The position numbers were made by a program, and so were the translations under genes. From UBA3537 sp045561735 (GTDB lineage: Bacteria; Bacteroidota; Bacteroidia; Flavobacteriales; Flavobacteriaceae): 16,551 nucleotides of DNA. Numbering within the stretch: position 1 is the stretch's first letter; every line of letters starts with the position of its first letter. This document shows positions 15,260 through 16,551 of this stretch, piece after piece. Where the stretch lies: assembly GCA_045561735.1 (NCBI GenBank), contig JBJKXC010000006.1, forward strand, positions 1 to 16,551, read 5' to 3'. Under the pieces are notes generated by a model. It saw only the letters and a list, made by a program, of their open reading frames with translations, ran no database searches and was not told where the DNA came from.

Positions 15260-16551
15260 CTATGGAACCGATACAATGACATTTTCAACATGAATTGTTG
15301 AATTTTGATTAGAGGTATCACTCCCCGTGTATTTGAAGGCTACATATAAAGTTCCTGAGTAAGGAGATAAATCAACAACACCCGAATCTACCCAAGAAAA
15401 CCAATTGCTGGTAACATCAGGATGGGCAATGACTACTGTCAATGGTTCCCATGTTGCAGTTGCAATTCCAGATTCTTCGCCGTTAAAATCAGTTGAAACA
15501 AATACCTCTAATGGATAATGTCCTGTGTCTGGGTAGGCGTACTCTGTTTGGAAATTTAAAACTTCTCCATCTTGAGCATCCATATCAATGCCAGGTGATA
15601 TAAGCCAACCAATGTTGGAGGATTCTCCGGTAGCATAAGCACTAAACTCTGCATAACCATTACCTCCATAGACCTGTTCTGTCCATAATTCGGTTCCCGC
15701 CTCTGCATAATTAATCCAGTTTGTAATATTTAAATTTGTGTTGTCAGTAGCGGAATTAAAGGACTCCTCAAAAACAGGATCACATCTGGCGTCATTAAAA
15801 AGAACGTCATCTGTTGAATTGAGCATCATAACTTTATCATCGCCTCCATAACTTTTGGAGATAAGGCCAGTGATAGTTCCCCTACCATCAGTTGGTAACG
15901 GCTCCTGATTGAATGAAGCAAAAGAACTTGTTTCTAGAAAAAACTCAGCACCATTTAGACAACTCACTAGGGGATGTAACGTATCATAATCATCGTAAGG
16001 ATCAACATAAGATTGTCCTTGCAAACCCAATGGAAATTGCATGTCTTCAAAAGACACCAATAATCCCATATGAGAGTCATCAACGCTAGAGGCATTAACC
16101 ACTAAGGGAACCATGGTTTCTGTGGTTGCGGATCGCATAATATAGCTTTGAACTTGAGATGCATTGATGATGCCCACACGGCTTCCGTCTGCAGAACCTC
16201 CAATGGTAATAACCTCAGAGGCATTTTCTCCTACATATAACCCTTTTAAGTTGATATAAACCTCTCGTCCAATATTGAATTGGTTGTAGCTATCTACTTG
16301 ATTTAAATAAATTCCAATACCTGCTGTTGGATTCTCAGGAGCATCCTGAAGATAAAATTCTTTATAAAAATTTCCTGTGGCATCTGAAGAAGACACATAA
16401 CCTTTGACTGCTATGTCGGATTCTACAAGGGTGACTTGACCATTGTAAAGCCCCTTAACATATTCAACAGAAACCAATTGTACAGCGTTCTGATCGATAC
16501 TTTCAAGAAGTGCATTTAAGTTATCGTTCTCTTCAGACCCTACACTTGAGG
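15260..16551 (-). CDS. Secreted DUF5689 domain protein with choice-of-anchor-J-like C-terminus, partial (5' end outside window)
   Basis: The frame is open from the right edge of the window to the stop at 15260, giving the last 430 residues. A TTG at 16477 is only an internal codon (context AVQLVSVEYV). The N-terminal part has the DUF5689 pattern seen in Bacteroidota surface proteins: DIAVKGYVSSSDATGNFYKEFYLQDA, with residues at about 16428-16351 of the window, then GIGIYLN, FNIGREVYINLKGLYVGE and ITIGG. The C-terminal part from FEESFNSATDN through GWLISPGIDMDAQDGEVLNF, then WEPLTVVI and LYVAFKYTGSDTSNQNSTIHVENVIV is a jelly-roll-like domain of the choice-of-anchor-J type. A surface or lipoprotein location is expected for the family, but the signal is not visible. 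The gene ends before a strong terminator. Its substrate or ligand is unknown. Confidence 0.86.
   Translation of the reverse strand, partial: SSVGSEENDNLNALLESIDQNAVQLVSVEYVKGLYNGQVTLVESDIAVKGYVSSSDATGNFYKEFYLQDAPENPTAGIGIYLNQVDSYNQFNIGREVYINLKGLYVGENASEVITIGGSADGSRVGIINASQVQSYIMRSATTETMVPLVVNASSVDDSHMGLLVSFEDMQFPLGLQGQSYVDPYDDYDTLHPLVSCLNGAEFFLETSSFASFNQEPLPTDGRGTITGLISKSYGGDDKVMMLNSTDDVLFNDARCDPVFEESFNSATDNTNLNITNWINYAEAGTELWTEQVYGGNGYAEFSAYATGESSNIGWLISPGIDMDAQDGEVLNFQTEYAYPDTGHYPLEVFVSTDFNGEESGIATATWEPLTVVIAHPDVTSNWFSWVDSGVVDLSPYSGTLYVAFKYTGSDTSNQNSTIHVENVIVSVP

Overview
The window comes from a low-GC member of the Bacteroidota, almost certainly the Flavobacteriia/Flavobacteriaceae. The evidence is AT-rich coding DNA with almost no Shine-Dalgarno sequences, a Bacteroidota-type SUF operon, a DUF2480 protein, and type IX secretion genes: a type B C-terminal sorting domain, a PorP/SprF-like barrel and a PorE-like OmpA protein. 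Genus cannot be told from the sequence.

Left block (1-5983, all +): a SUF iron-sulfur cluster assembly operon entered in the middle of sufB. Order: sufB (3' part), small lipoprotein, sufC, sufD, sufS, small secreted or lipoprotein, sufE, a DUF59 SUF-associated protein, DUF2480 protein. Spacing runs from a 4-base overlap to about 27 bases, so one transcript is likely. SufB, SufC and SufD form the scaffold complex, SufS and SufE supply persulfide sulfur, and the DUF59 protein probably acts in cluster maturation or delivery. Two exported small proteins and DUF2480 are the unexplained members.

Middle (5980-7190, -): the ribosome-splitting GTPase hflX, convergent with the SUF operon and sharing a TTAA where both genes stop. 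As given it is broken by one missing base near 6864-6867; all GTPase motifs downstream are intact.

Right-centre (7362-14785, +): a three-gene cluster read away from hflX. It holds a 1515-residue secreted multidomain adhesin-like protein with two sets of tandem repeats and a T9SS type B sorting domain, a PorP/SprF-family outer-membrane protein, and a TPR / beta-propeller / regulatory-domain / OmpA protein with the domain order of PorE. Together they look like a dedicated surface-protein export and anchoring cassette.

Right end (14823-16551, -): a small three-helix membrane protein of unknown function and the 3' part of a secreted DUF5689 / choice-of-anchor-J-like protein running off the window, separated by a clear intrinsic terminator. 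No tRNA, rRNA, CRISPR array, insertion sequence or phage gene was seen. The only long non-coding stretch is the 171-base divergent region 7191-7361.
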